A stretch of 64,000 bases of DNA, taken from Butyrivibrio fibrisolvens. Its GTDB lineage: Bacteria; Bacillota; Clostridia; Lachnospirales; Lachnospiraceae. The position numbers were made by a program, and so were the translations under genes. Each line of letters starts with the position of its first letter. Positions within the stretch are counted from its first letter, which is position 1. Shown here piece by piece: positions 29,976 through 40,654 of the stretch. Where the stretch lies: positions 4,052,215 through 4,116,214 of the forward strand of contig NZ_CP065800.1 of NCBI RefSeq assembly GCF_023206215.1. The letters run 5' to 3'. Below the pieces are notes generated by a model that ran no database searches, was not told where the DNA came from, and saw only the letters and a program-made list of their open reading frames with translations.

Positions 29976-31670
29976 TTAACTGAGTTTAAATGAACTCTTG
30001 AGTGAAACGATACGGTTAAATACCGGTTCACCGTCTTTGGAATCCTTACTGTCAACGCAGAAATATCCGTTTCTTACAAACTGGAATCTGTCATATTTCT
30101 GTGCACTTACAAGCTCTTCTTCTATTTTAGCATTTTTGATCACAGTAATCGAATTAGGATTTAAGTTGAGTGATCCGTCTTCCTCGTTGTATACGCCTTT
30201 TTCCTCATCTGTAAGATTCTCGTAAAGACGAACTTCGCAGTCTCTGCTTCCTGCTGCAGATACCCAGTGGATAGTACCTTTGACCTTACGACCATCAGCA
30301 CTGTCACCACCTCTTGTAGTAGGATCATACTCAGCATGAACAACTGTCACATTGCCATCTGCATCCTTTTCGCATCCTGTGCATTTAACATAATAAGCGT
30401 TCATGAGACGGACTTCATTGCCAGGGAACATACGGAAGTATTTCTTAGGAGGCTCTTCCATGAAGTCTTCTGCTTCAATATAGAGTTCTCTTCCGAATGT
30501 AACTTCACGGCTTCCCATCTCAGGGTTCTCTTTGTTATATTCAATAGTAACTTTCTCTGTCTGTCCTTCAGGATAGTTGTCGATTATAAGCTTTACAGGA
30601 TGAAGGACAGCCATCATACGCTTAGCAGTAGGCTTAAGATCTTCACGGATACAATACTCGAGCATTGCCATCTCAGCTGAAGAGTTAGCCTTGGATACAC
30701 CAAGAAGTTCTACGAACTTCCTGATAGACTCAGGTGTATAACCTCTTCTTCTAAGAGCTGCAATAGTAACAAGACGAGGATCATCCCATCCGTCTACTAC
30801 CTTATCTTCTACAAGCTTTTTGATATATCTCTTACCTGTAACAACATTGGTAAGATACATCTTGGCAAACTCTATCTGACGAGGAGGATTAGCAAATTCG
30901 CATTCTCTGACAACCCAGTCATAAAGCGGTCTGTGATCTTCAAACTCAAGTGTACACAGCGAATGTGTTATACCTTCAATAGCATCTTCTATAGGATGAG
31001 CATAGTCATACATAGGATAGATGCACCACTTATCACCTGTACGTGCATGTGTCATATGAGCTACACGATATATGATCGGGTCACGCATGTTAATGTTAGG
31101 TGATGACATATCAATCTTAGCTCGAAGTGTCATAGCGCCATCTTCTACGCTGCCGCTCTTCATCTCTTCGAACATACGAAGGTTATCTTCTATACTTCTG
31201 TCTCTGTTTGGATCATCCTTGCCGGGCTCTGTAAGAGTTCCCCTGTATTCACGCATCTGCTCAGCTGTAAGCTCAGATACATAAGCCTTACCCTTTTTGA
31301 TAAGCTTAACTGCATATTCATACATCTGATCAAAATAATCCGATGCATGGAAAAGACGATCTTCATAGTCTGCACCAAGCCACTTGACGTCAGCTATGAT
31401 AGAATCCATGAACTCAGATCTTTCTTTTGTTGGATTTGTATCATCAAATCTCATATTGAACTTGCCGCCATATTCCTTAGCAATACCGGAATTAATGATG
31501 ATACTCTTGGCATGTCCTATATGCAGGAATCCATTAGGTTCAGGAGGAAATCTCGTCTGAACGTGATCATAGACTCCTTCCTTCAAATCCTTGTCAATCT
31601 CTGCTTCAATAAAGTTCCTGGAAGGAGCATTTTCTTTTGACTCTTCGGAACTATTCACTACTTCTGCCAT
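29976..31670 (-). CDS. glnS: Glutaminyl-tRNA synthetase
   Basis: Class I synthetase charging tRNA-Gln. 564 residues with [17 protein letters not shown] (HIGH motif, about residues 41-57), DDTNPTKE, and a DGWDDPRL segment; the KMSKS-position loop reads [11 protein letters not shown], a form seen in Firmicutes GlnRS. The anticodon-binding beta-barrels make up the C-terminus. A TAGGAA site precedes the ATG. Its presence means Gln-tRNA can be made directly, without GatCAB transamidation for this tRNA. Confidence 0.95.
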   Translation of the reverse strand: MAEVVNSSEESKENAPSRNFIEAEIDKDLKEGVYDHVQTRFPPEPNGFLHIGHAKSIIINSGIAKEYGGKFNMRFDDTNPTKERSEFMDSIIADVKWLGADYEDRLFHASDYFDQMYEYAVKLIKKGKAYVSELTAEQMREYRGTLTEPGKDDPNRDRSIEDNLRMFEEMKSGSVEDGAMTLRAKIDMSSPNINMRDPIIYRVAHMTHARTGDKWCIYPMYDYAHPIEDAIEGITHSLCTLEFEDHRPLYDWVVRECEFANPPRQIEFAKMYLTNVVTGKRYIKKLVEDKVVDGWDDPRLVTIAALRRRGYTPESIRKFVELLGVSKANSSAEMAMLEYCIREDLKPTAKRMMAVLHPVKLIIDNYPEGQTEKVTIEYNKENPEMGSREVTFGRELYIEAEDFMEEPPKKYFRMFPGNEVRLMNAYYVKCTGCEKDADGNVTVVHAEYDPTTRGGDSADGRKVKGTIHWVSAAGSRDCEVRLYENLTDEEKGVYNEEDGSLNLNPNSITVIKNAKIEEELVSAQKYDRFQFVRNGYFCVDSKDSKDGEPVFNRIVSLKSSFKLS

Positions 31671-31833
31671 TTCCTATTATCCAATCCTTATCTATAAATA
31701 TATTTCGCCATACATGACCATATTCTTAACAGTTATGCATAGCTTATTTTATCATAACACGTTTGTCACTTTTAGAAAACAACTTGCAATACACATTTTA
31801 AAACAAATATCTTTAGATCCTGCTATTAGTGAG

Positions 31834-31869
31834 AAAAAACGGACAGATGCTTTATAAACATCCGTCCGC
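31834..31869 (-). terminator. Terminator after guaB
   Basis: On the minus strand CGGACGGATG pairs with CATCTGTCCG around TTTATAAAG, followed by TTTTTTC. Confidence 0.85.
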
Positions 31870-31920
31870 TTTAATCATGCTACTATTATCTACAGTAAAT
31901 CGCCTTTTCAGCGTTACTGA

Positions 31921-33387
<1,467 letters not shown>

Positions 33388-33430
33388 CTAATTCTTATAT
33401 ATAAACTTAAATTGTTACCTTTATTTAAGA

Positions 33431-33466
33431 ATGATGCAGGTGCCAATAGTTCTGTGCGCCTGCATC
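33431..33466 (-). terminator. Hairpin between DUF6106 gene and guaB
   Basis: GATGCAGG(T/C)GC pairs with GC(G/A)CCTGCATC. A short T-rich stretch follows on the minus strand; a moderate terminator. Confidence 0.55.
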
Positions 33467-33475
33467 TTAGAGTGA

Positions 33476-33994
33476 TCAGTCTTTAAATGTCTTACGAGGT
33501 GCTACCTGATATACAGCAGCAACCAGTCTTTCGTCAGGATTCATGATAAGCTTCTGACGTCCATCATAGTAAAAAGCATATCTTGTATCAGGCTGGTGAA
33601 CTTCACCATCCGAAAAATCAAGAACCTGATAGTTCTTGTTCTTAAATTCGTCAAGATGATAAGAGTTAATGGGGCCAAAAGCTTCCATACGCTCTGTTTC
33701 AAACTTACCAACACGCTTACGGCTGTTCTTGTTAAGAATCTTATCTACAGTAACTTCCTTCTCACAATACTGGTACTCGTACTCAATATTGGAATTAAGG
33801 TTGCAAAGAAAAGCCATAAAGCCAAAAAATACAGTTAATGCAAGTGTAACGATCATACCAAGAATCGCACCTATTCCGGTCATAAAGCCAAGTGCACTGA
33901 TAACAGCAAGAATAATACATACAAATTTAAGAAAAACAAAAAGTGGTGATGTTTTTCTCTTTACCATACATTCAACATAATCCAGTTCGTTCAT
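33476..33994 (-). CDS. DUF6106 family membrane protein
   Basis: 172 residues: two adjacent hydrophobic segments (about residues 19-63), then a soluble domain with YEYQYCEKEVTVDKI, SRKRVGKFE and a C-terminal APRKTFKD. This arrangement matches the clostridial DUF6106 proteins as I remember them; no function is known. Just upstream of guaB in the same direction. Confidence 0.7.
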   Translation of the reverse strand: MNELDYVECMVKRKTSPLFVFLKFVCIILAVISALGFMTGIGAILGMIVTLALTVFFGFMAFLCNLNSNIEYEYQYCEKEVTVDKILNKNSRKRVGKFETERMEAFGPINSYHLDEFKNKNYQVLDFSDGEVHQPDTRYAFYYDGRQKLIMNPDERLVAAVYQVAPRKTFKD

Positions 33995-34206
33995 CGTCGC
34001 ATCTCCGTGTAATAATATTTTATTGTCAAATATTTTTAGAATATTTGTTCAAAAAAATATTTGACAGTAATGATATATTACTTTAACCAAACTTGCAAGC
34101 ATTTTCAACTCGATATAGCCGTACTTTGATTAATTTTATATAAAAATTGTAAATAAACGATCTTAAAACAGTTTTTATTATGTAATTTGTATGTATAACA
34201 GCATGC

Positions 34207-34496
34207 ACTTCCCACTTGGACTGACCAGCATCCGCAAAGACTTTACAGGGGGGAGGTAGTATATAAATCATTGCCACACTGTTAATCGTTTTATAATTCA
34301 TGGCATGATATCTGAAAATTTTTATTCCAGGGTCTGAAACTCGCTACGCTCAAACAGACAGACCCCTGACAGAATAAAAATTTCCATCTATCATGCTCAT
34401 GAATTTAATAAAACGATTAAAAAGTGTGGCAATGATTTATATACTGCCTCCCCCCTGTAAAGTCTTTGCGGATGCTGGTCAGTCCAAGTGGGAAGT
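34207..34496. repeat. Long palindromic repeat P2 (290 bp)
   Basis: Left arm starts ACTTCCCACTTGG, right arm ends CCAAGTGGGAAGT. Inside, TATATAAATCATTGCCAC pairs with its complement, and the core reads GGCATGATATCTG, GGGTCTGAAACTCGCT, CGCTCAAACAGAC, CATCTATCATGCTCATG. The core and the middle arm match P1 in the same orientation, while the outer ~50 bases are unrelated to P1 yet still pair with each other. A 72-residue frame across it is not a gene. Confidence 0.85.
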
Positions 34497-34683
34497 TTTT
34501 AGATACTGGAATATAATCCTTTGAAGAATTCATATTTTTTTAATTGACCATAAGTGATATTTTATTTATTATGACTAAAGGTCTTTTTTAGAGCTTCTAA
34601 TAATTCATATTATAGAAATTCATATATAAATAATTATTCCGCAGTTCACTATATACTGCTGAATAGTAGTTGCGAGGTATAAG
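34497..34683. other. AT-rich region upstream of the 34684 gene
   Basis: No gene seen. It presumably holds the promoter of the following gene; no clear -35/-10 pair could be fixed. Confidence 0.3.
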
Positions 34684-35586
34684 ATGGCAGTTTGGGATGA
34701 TATCAAAAAACAGCATAAGAAGGTAAGAAAAAAAGGATTCAAGGCAATGGCCTCTTATTTCTGGGATTATTATAAGGTCCCTACAGCAGTTATTATTGTG
34801 ATCGCACTTTTTTCTTTTTATCTTATAAGAGATATGGCTTCAAACCTTCCGTACGGATTCTATGCAATGATGATCAATTCTACAATGCATCCTGATGGAG
34901 AAGTAATTGGAGAAGATTTTGCTGGATACGCCGGAATTGACACAAGTAGCTACAACGTTCTTATCGATACCAATCAGACTCTTAGCACAAGCTCTTACAA
35001 TACTTATGACGTGTCAACTCAGGAACGTATCATGGCGATAACCGCTGCAGGTGATCTGGATGTTATGATCGCGGATCAGTCAGTATTTGAGCAGTATGCA
35101 AGAAACAGCTATATGACAGATCTTCGTGATCTTATGTCAGAAGATGAGCTCAAAAAATATGATGGCTATATCTATTATGTAGACGGTGCTATCTTAAAAG
35201 CTATTGAAGACGGAACATATGAACAAGCATCTTCAGAAAACACCGCAGATAATGAAAGCCAAGGCTCACAAGATGATCCTTCAGTAGCTGGCTCGAATTC
35301 TGCAGCTACTGATGAAACTATATCCGATGAAGAGATAAGCTATATGCTCGGAATATCATCTCCAAGCTCAATTGTTTCAGAAGAGGCTTTCGTACTTCCG
35401 GATCCAGACAGTATGGAAGATCCTGTTCCTGTAGGCATCATCTTATCAGATACAGCTTTCATGCAAAGCACTAATACATATGCAGGATCAGTTCCTATAT
35501 TTGGAATAATAGGAAACTCCAGTAGAACAGACCTGGCTATTAAGTTCCTCGAATATTTGAGCGAATATGCACCTTCAGAAAGCTGA
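34684..35586 (+). CDS. Hypothetical membrane-anchored extracytoplasmic protein
   Basis: 300 residues. A basic N-terminus (KKQHKKVRKKGFK) is followed by one membrane segment (about 37-52), then an extracytoplasmic domain with substrate-binding-protein-like stretches (AAGDLDVMIADQSVFEQYA, SRTDLAIKFLEYL). A low-complexity acidic Ser/Asn/Asp-rich insert (about 180-220) looks like a linker. I do not recognise the family; a membrane-tethered binding-protein fold is an inference only. GCGAGG precedes the ATG. Convergent with lysC. Confidence 0.7.
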   Translation: MAVWDDIKKQHKKVRKKGFKAMASYFWDYYKVPTAVIIVIALFSFYLIRDMASNLPYGFYAMMINSTMHPDGEVIGEDFAGYAGIDTSSYNVLIDTNQTLSTSSYNTYDVSTQERIMAITAAGDLDVMIADQSVFEQYARNSYMTDLRDLMSEDELKKYDGYIYYVDGAILKAIEDGTYEQASSENTADNESQGSQDDPSVAGSNSAATDETISDEEISYMLGISSPSSIVSEEAFVLPDPDSMEDPVPVGIILSDTAFMQSTNTYAGSVPIFGIIGNSSRTDLAIKFLEYLSEYAPSES

Positions 35587-35651
35587 TAATTCTATGCAAT
35601 GATCAGCGTAAAACTATTTAAATTCAGCTTTTAACTCAAACTTTCTCATCG

Positions 35652-35689
35652 AAATGGCACCTCATCCAACACGGATAAGGTGCCATTTT
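35652..35689. terminator. Bidirectional terminator between the 34684 gene and lysC
   Basis: AAATGGCACCT-CATCC pairs with GGAT-AGGTGCCATTT around AACAC, with A and T tracts outside. Confidence 0.85.
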
Positions 35690-35807
35690 AGGAATAAGCA
35701 TATAAGAATCAATTGATCAAATTGTTCTTAACAATATTAGGATGTAGGTATTTATAAGGTATATACCTACCTGCCATAAGCCCACTACATTCAAGGCTTA
35801 TGGACTA

Positions 35808-37127
35808 TCATAACTGTGTCTCTACAAATATATCGTAGATAGCACTTATAGCCTTTTCAAAATCTCTGTTCTCAACACCTATGATGATATTAAGCTCAGA
35901 TGATCCCTGGTCGATCATTCTGACGTTAACATTGGCATGTGCAAGAGCTGAGAAAATCCTTCCTGCAGTACCTCTTGTAGACTTCATACCACGACCTACG
36001 ACTGCAATAAGTCCTAGATCAGACTCAATTTCAAGCATATCAGGCTTGGCAAGTCTGTGAATCTCACTGACTACCGCCTGTTCCTTACTTATGAAGTCAT
36101 CCTCATGAACAAATACTGTCATGGTATCAATTCCAGAAGGAACATGCTCTATGGATATATCATGATCTTCAAATGACTGAAGTACTTTTCTTACAAAACC
36201 GATTTCGGAATTCATCATATCCTTGGATATGTTCACACAGCAGAAGCCTTTCTTGCCGGCGATTCCTGTAATAGTATACTTGGACTTTCTGGCTGTTGAT
36301 TCTACGATCCAGGTTCCTTCATCTTCAGGCTTGTTGGTATTTCTGATATTGATCGGAATACCCTCTTTACGAACCGGGAAGATAGAATCTTCATGAAGCA
36401 CAGATGCTCCCATGTAAGCCAGCTCTCGAAGTTCTGTATATGTAATGATCTCGATTGACTGTGGCTTATTTATAATACGAGGGTCAGCGATCATAAATCC
36501 GCTCACATCTGTCCAGTTCTCGTATACATCAGCTTTAACTGCACGAGCGACAATAGAACCTGTTATATCTGATCCGCCTCTTGAGAAAGTCTTGATGCTT
36601 CCGTCAGGCATAGCACCAAAGAATCCCGGGATAACTGCACGCTCTGTTTTAGAAAGTTTTGCAGACATTTTCTCGTTGGTCTTTTCTGCATCAAACTCGC
36701 CTTTCTTATCAAAGCATACAACACTGGCTGAATCTACAAATGTATAACCAAGATACTGAGCCATTATCTTACCGTTAAGATACTCACCTCTTGATGCTGC
36801 ATAATCTTTTCCGGCTTTATTCTTGAACTTCTCTTCAATTTCCTTAAAGTCCTCTGCCAGAGAAAAATCAAGTGAAAGACCTGTAATTATTTCATCATAA
36901 CGTGCTTTTATTTCTGCAAGTTTAACCCTAAAATCCTTGCCTTCTTCTGCAAGTGCATAGCAGGCATAGAGCATATCAGTAACTTTTCTGTCACCGGAAT
37001 TTCTTTTGCCTGGAGCTGAAGGAATAACATACCTTCTGCCTTCATCACTTCTGATAATATTTCCAACTTTTTCAAACTGCTGTGCACTGGCAAGTGAACT
37101 ACCGCCAAACTTTACTACCTTTTTCAT
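35808..37127 (-). CDS. lysC: Aspartate kinase
   Basis: Phosphorylates aspartate, the entry to Lys, Met and Thr synthesis. 439 residues with KFGGSSLA at the N-terminus, the SAPGKR form common in Clostridia, the substrate loop FSRGGSDITGS, and C-terminal ACT domains (about 300-439) for feedback control by end product. AAGGAG precedes the ATG. The last gene of the pheB-hom-lysC run (15 bases after hom), so it is probably regulated with threonine synthesis. Confidence 0.93.
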   Translation of the reverse strand: MKKVVKFGGSSLASAQQFEKVGNIIRSDEGRRYVIPSAPGKRNSGDRKVTDMLYACYALAEEGKDFRVKLAEIKARYDEIITGLSLDFSLAEDFKEIEEKFKNKAGKDYAASRGEYLNGKIMAQYLGYTFVDSASVVCFDKKGEFDAEKTNEKMSAKLSKTERAVIPGFFGAMPDGSIKTFSRGGSDITGSIVARAVKADVYENWTDVSGFMIADPRIINKPQSIEIITYTELRELAYMGASVLHEDSIFPVRKEGIPINIRNTNKPEDEGTWIVESTARKSKYTITGIAGKKGFCCVNISKDMMNSEIGFVRKVLQSFEDHDISIEHVPSGIDTMTVFVHEDDFISKEQAVVSEIHRLAKPDMLEIESDLGLIAVVGRGMKSTRGTAGRIFSALAHANVNVRMIDQGSSELNIIIGVENRDFEKAISAIYDIFVETQL

Positions 37128-37141
37128 TTTATATCTTCTCC

Positions 37142-38350
37142 TTAAAGCTCACGAAGGAATCCCTTTGCTTTCACGAGCTGCGCATATTTTTCCTTAAAAT
37201 CTTTTTCTGAGATCAAATCTGTAACAAATGCAAATTCTCCAAATACGTCCTTGCTCTCGACAACTTCAATTGAAGATCCAAAGAGCTCTTTGGCCTGATC
37301 TTCACTATTCTCATCAACCCTTACAAAAAATCTGTGAACATAGCTTCCGTTATCAGATAAGTCTGCAGGAGAATCTGTAAGGTTAACATCCATATGACTT
37401 CCTTTATGGATCACAAGATCTATAAGATCAGCAACTACAGCAGAGGCTGTAGCCTGCTTGCCTGCGCCCTTACCATAATACATCGTGCTTCCAAGCATAT
37501 TGCCGTGAACTACGATCGCATTAAATACATCATTAACAAATGCAAGCGGATTCTCTGATGGAATAAGAAATGGAGATACCATAGTAAAAAAGCCGGAATT
37601 GTTCTTCTTGATCATTCCAAGAAGCTTAATGGACATTCCAAGGCTTCTTGCATATGCAAAATCTTCCTGAGTGATCTTGGTAATGCCTTCTGTCTCTATA
37701 TCCTCATACTTTACATACTGACCTGACATAAGTGAAGCAAGTATTGCTGTCTTACGACATGCATCATATCCTTCAATGTCTGCTTCAGGTTTTCTCTCAG
37801 CATAGCCCTTGTTCTGAGCTTCCTTTAAAACAGTTGCAAATCCAATCTTTTCTCTGTCCATCTTTGTCAGAATATAATTGGTTGTTCCGTTTAAGATTCC
37901 GGTAATAGAATCAATCTTCTCATGCTTAAGAGAAGTATTAAGTGTACGAAGGATAGGGATACCGCCGCCAACAGATGCTTCAAAAAGATATGAGCAGTTG
38001 TGCTCTTTGGCGATCCTTACAAGCTCAGGACCATGTGCTGCCACAAGTTCTTTATTGGAGGTGCATACACTAATACCCTTCTCAAGTGCTCTTTTTTCAA
38101 AGGTAAAAGCCGGTTCAAGGCCACCCATAGTCTCACAGATAACATCTATTTCAGGATCGTTTAAAATAACTTCTATATCATGAACGATCTGACTTTCATG
38201 TTTGTCTCCCGGGAAATCACGAAGGTCAAGAATATACTTAACTTCGACTTTCTCGCCGGCACTAGCTTCAACTTCTGCGCTGTTAGTATCAAGGACTTCA
38301 ACCACACCGCTTCCAACTGTTCCATAACCTAATACTGCTGCCTTGGCCAT
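37142..38350 (-). CDS. hom: Homoserine dehydrogenase
   Basis: Reduces aspartate semialdehyde to homoserine. 402 residues with the Rossmann motif AVLGYGTVGSGV at the N-terminus and the catalytic region GILNGTTNYILTKM. The start is the ATG at 38350, with GGGAGG 6 bases ahead; the longer frame to 38386 lacks support. No C-terminal ACT domain is evident, but the separate ACT protein upstream may serve that role. Same operon as lysC. Confidence 0.94.
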   Translation of the reverse strand: MAKAAVLGYGTVGSGVVEVLDTNSAEVEASAGEKVEVKYILDLRDFPGDKHESQIVHDIEVILNDPEIDVICETMGGLEPAFTFEKRALEKGISVCTSNKELVAAHGPELVRIAKEHNCSYLFEASVGGGIPILRTLNTSLKHEKIDSITGILNGTTNYILTKMDREKIGFATVLKEAQNKGYAERKPEADIEGYDACRKTAILASLMSGQYVKYEDIETEGITKITQEDFAYARSLGMSIKLLGMIKKNNSGFFTMVSPFLIPSENPLAFVNDVFNAIVVHGNMLGSTMYYGKGAGKQATASAVVADLIDLVIHKGSHMDVNLTDSPADLSDNGSYVHRFFVRVDENSEDQAKELFGSSIEVVESKDVFGEFAFVTDLISEKDFKEKYAQLVKAKGFLREL

Positions 38351-38498
38351 ATTGCCTCCCTTTGATCCGCATGGATGTCCACGCATATTTATGCAAAAAA
38401 ATGTAAAAAATCCTTATAATCCGAAAGTATAGCACATAAAAACTGTATAAGGATATATTTATATAAAAAAATTTAAATTATTGAATAGATGACAGTTA

Positions 38499-38954
38499 TT
38501 AGGAAACACCGTTACCACGTCCGCTTATCTGAACCTTGTGTACCCCGGGCCTTTGGCCTATTGCTGCAGACAGATCCGTGACGCTAACACCTTCATCGAT
38601 CACCTGGAGACTGACAGAAAGAGATGCTACTCCGTCAATAGGTATAGATTGATGAATGGTCAGGATATTGGCTCCTGATCTTGCAATGATCCCCAGGACA
38701 TCTGACAAAAGTCCTGGCTCATCATCTATCTGAAATGTAAGTGTGAATGTGGATCCCGAAAGAGAATCATGGAATTCGTATATATCGTCTTTGTATTTAT
38801 AAAAAGAACTTCTACTGATATCAACTTTGGCAACTGCCTCGTTAACAGTACGGACTCTGCCGGATTCAAGAAGTTTCTTGGCTTCGACGACTTTAATAAG
38901 CACTTCTGGTATAGCCTGTCTTTGAACAATGTAATATCCGGAATGTTCTTTCAT
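38499..38954 (-). CDS. pheB: ACT domain-containing protein (UPF0735/PheB-type)
   Basis: 151 residues: an N-terminal helical region with a possible helix-turn-helix (TVNEAVAKVDISRSSFYKYKDDI), then an ACT domain (FQIDDEPGLLSDVLGIIARSGANILTIHQS). Proteins of this type lie with hom or pheA genes in Firmicutes and are thought to sense amino acids. The start at 38954 is fixed by TAGGAG; frames extending to 39098 have no such site. The first gene of the hom-lysC operon, 148 bases ahead of hom. Confidence 0.88.
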   Translation of the reverse strand: MKEHSGYYIVQRQAIPEVLIKVVEAKKLLESGRVRTVNEAVAKVDISRSSFYKYKDDIYEFHDSLSGSTFTLTFQIDDEPGLLSDVLGIIARSGANILTIHQSIPIDGVASLSVSLQVIDEGVSVTDLSAAIGQRPGVHKVQISGRGNGVS

Positions 38955-39010
38955 GATATCTCCTACATGATAGTTTGTCCTACGCGGACATTTGTACGTC
39001 CATGAAAGAT

Positions 39011-39039
39011 ATTCTATCACACTAAAGTGACAGAGGCAA
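39011..39039 (-). promoter_or_regulatory. Promoter of pheB-hom-lysC with dyad in the spacer
   Basis: On the minus strand TTGCCT and TAGAAT are 17 bases apart. The spacer holds a dyad (TCAC..GTGA with inner CACT/AGTG), a likely operator position. The mRNA would begin about 50 bases before the pheB start. Confidence 0.6.
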
Positions 39040-39156
39040 TCAGAAATATTGTCCAAACATTTTCTTAAAATGCATAAAGATACATAAATATTGACCAAAA
39101 AACCGAATGTGATACATGAAAGTCAGTGTTCAAGTAGAATATACAGGAAACTATTA

Positions 39157-39196
39157 CAAAAAAAGAAGCATCTTGCAACTCCCTGTCGCAAGTGCT
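39157..39196 (-). terminator. Strong intrinsic terminator upstream of the pheB promoter
   Basis: On the minus strand AGCA-CTTGC pairs with GCAAG-(A)-TGCT around GACAGGGAGTT, followed by TCTTTTTTTG. It ends transcripts coming from the dapF side. Confidence 0.8.
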
Positions 39197-39592
39197 CCTT
39201 CAAACTTATAGATCAACACCATGCCCGTGATGTAAGTCAGTATTTCAGGTCTTTAAACGTCATTCATTACATGCTGCCATGCAACTTATATATAGATACC
39301 GCCACCCACTACATAGGCGATAATTATATAAACATTCATACCTCCCTGGTCCTGAAACTGATTGCATCGCTTAATACCGGTTCCCCAACCCGTACACTAC
39401 GATGGTGATCAATCCGTGCTTTCTTCTATAAGCGTCTTCTATAATGTAACCGATTATCTGCATCTAATCAAGACTTTTTGGCACTTCAAAGTTTCCATAA
39501 TTTTGATAAATTTTTTGTAAAAATTTAACAATATACAAATTGATCACGCTTGTTCAAAGGTTGAATATGGCTATGTTCCTGCAATCTATATT
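39197..39592. other. 396-bp non-coding region downstream of dapF
   Basis: No recognisable gene on either strand. A 105-residue plus-strand frame (from 39091) has only a TTG start and no ribosome site. On the minus strand it is a long tail between dapF and a strong terminator. A GGGTGGCGG motif near 39295-39305 recalls a T-box, but the rest of that consensus is missing. It could be a decayed gene or a structured 3' region. Confidence 0.4.
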
Positions 39593-40465
39593 TCAGATCT
39601 CAACGCTTCCTTCAAAAACTGTTTCTGCAGGGCCTGTCATATAGACATTGCCTGATTGTCTGTCCCATCTGCAGATTATATCTCCGCCGAGAACATGAAC
39701 CGTAATCTCATCTTCTGTAAGATTGTTTAAAATGCAGGCAACCGCTGTAGCGCAGCACCCTGTCCCACATGCAAGAGTCTCTCCTGATCCTCTTTCCCAT
39801 ACACGCATATGTACATTTTTTCTGTCATCTACATGAACAAACTCTGTATTGGTTCTCTGCGGGAAATAAGGATGGTTTTCAAATTTCTTTCCATATTTTT
39901 CCAAAGGGAACTCACTAAGATTATCCTGATCTGTGACAAAAACAACTGCATGAGGATTGCCCATAGATACACAGGTCATTCTGAAATTCCTGTCTTCAAT
40001 CGGTATAGGGTAATCCACTATTCTATCCTTATCACGAAACTTCGACTCTTCTACAGGAATCTTTGCAGGTTCTAATATAGGAGCACCCATATTGACTCTT
40101 ACCATAGTAACCTTGCCACCACTTACAGTAAGATCAAGATAGCGATTCCTTCCAAAAGAACTTATCGCAAGATCCTTGGTCTTGTCTGTCATGCCATGAT
40201 CATAAACAAACTTGGCAACGCATCTGATACCATTGCCACACATCTCACCTCTTGAACCATCAGCATTGTACATCTCCATCTCAAAATCGGCGCCCTCGAT
40301 TGGGTTTATAAAAATAACACCACCCCCGCCGATACCAAAATGCCGGTCGGACAACTTCCTTACAACTTCAGGCTTTATAACTTCAGGTATCACATTTTTG
40401 GCTCCATCGATATATATATAATCATTGCCGGCGCCATGCATCTTGGTAAATTCAATCAACGACAT
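39593..40465 (-). CDS. dapF: Diaminopimelate epimerase
   Basis: Interconverts LL- and meso-diaminopimelate for lysine and peptidoglycan. 290 residues with both catalytic Cys motifs, GEMCGNGIRC (about residue 76) and ACGTGCCAT (about 230), and the N-terminal TKMHGAGNDYIYID. AAAAGGATGG precedes the ATG. Single gene near the aspartate-family operon. Confidence 0.95.
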   Translation of the reverse strand: MSLIEFTKMHGAGNDYIYIDGAKNVIPEVIKPEVVRKLSDRHFGIGGGGVIFINPIEGADFEMEMYNADGSRGEMCGNGIRCVAKFVYDHGMTDKTKDLAISSFGRNRYLDLTVSGGKVTMVRVNMGAPILEPAKIPVEESKFRDKDRIVDYPIPIEDRNFRMTCVSMGNPHAVVFVTDQDNLSEFPLEKYGKKFENHPYFPQRTNTEFVHVDDRKNVHMRVWERGSGETLACGTGCCATAVACILNNLTEDEITVHVLGGDIICRWDRQSGNVYMTGPAETVFEGSVEI

Positions 40466-40603
40466 AGTATTATTTCCATCCTTTTATTATTTTTAATATA
40501 TTTTGTTCAGGGCAAGTCCAAATCGAACCATCTTCTGATCACCACATATCAGTGTAGTGATCAGATTGTTCTTCATATTCCTTACGTCATATTATACAAG
40601 TAA

Positions 40604-40642
40604 TAAAAAAAGCGGCAATAGCGAATTTAATCGCTACTACCG
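40604..40642 (-). terminator. Terminator after the chemoreceptor gene
   Basis: On the minus strand GCGGTAGTAGCGA pairs with TCGCTATTGCCGC, followed by TTTTTTTATT. Confidence 0.9.
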
Positions 40643-40654
40643 CAATATATTATT

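Noticed and set aside
34083..34301. 72-residue minus-strand frame
   Set aside because: It lies across the P2 palindrome arm, has no ribosome site, and its composition follows the repeat.
39290..39310. T-box-like GGGTGG on the minus strand
   Set aside because: No AGGGTGGNACCGCG consensus, no specifier stem, and an independent promoter lies downstream of it.
39091..39408. 105-residue plus-strand frame, Cys/His-containing
   Set aside because: TTG start without ribosome site, overlapping a minus-strand terminator; no family recognised.
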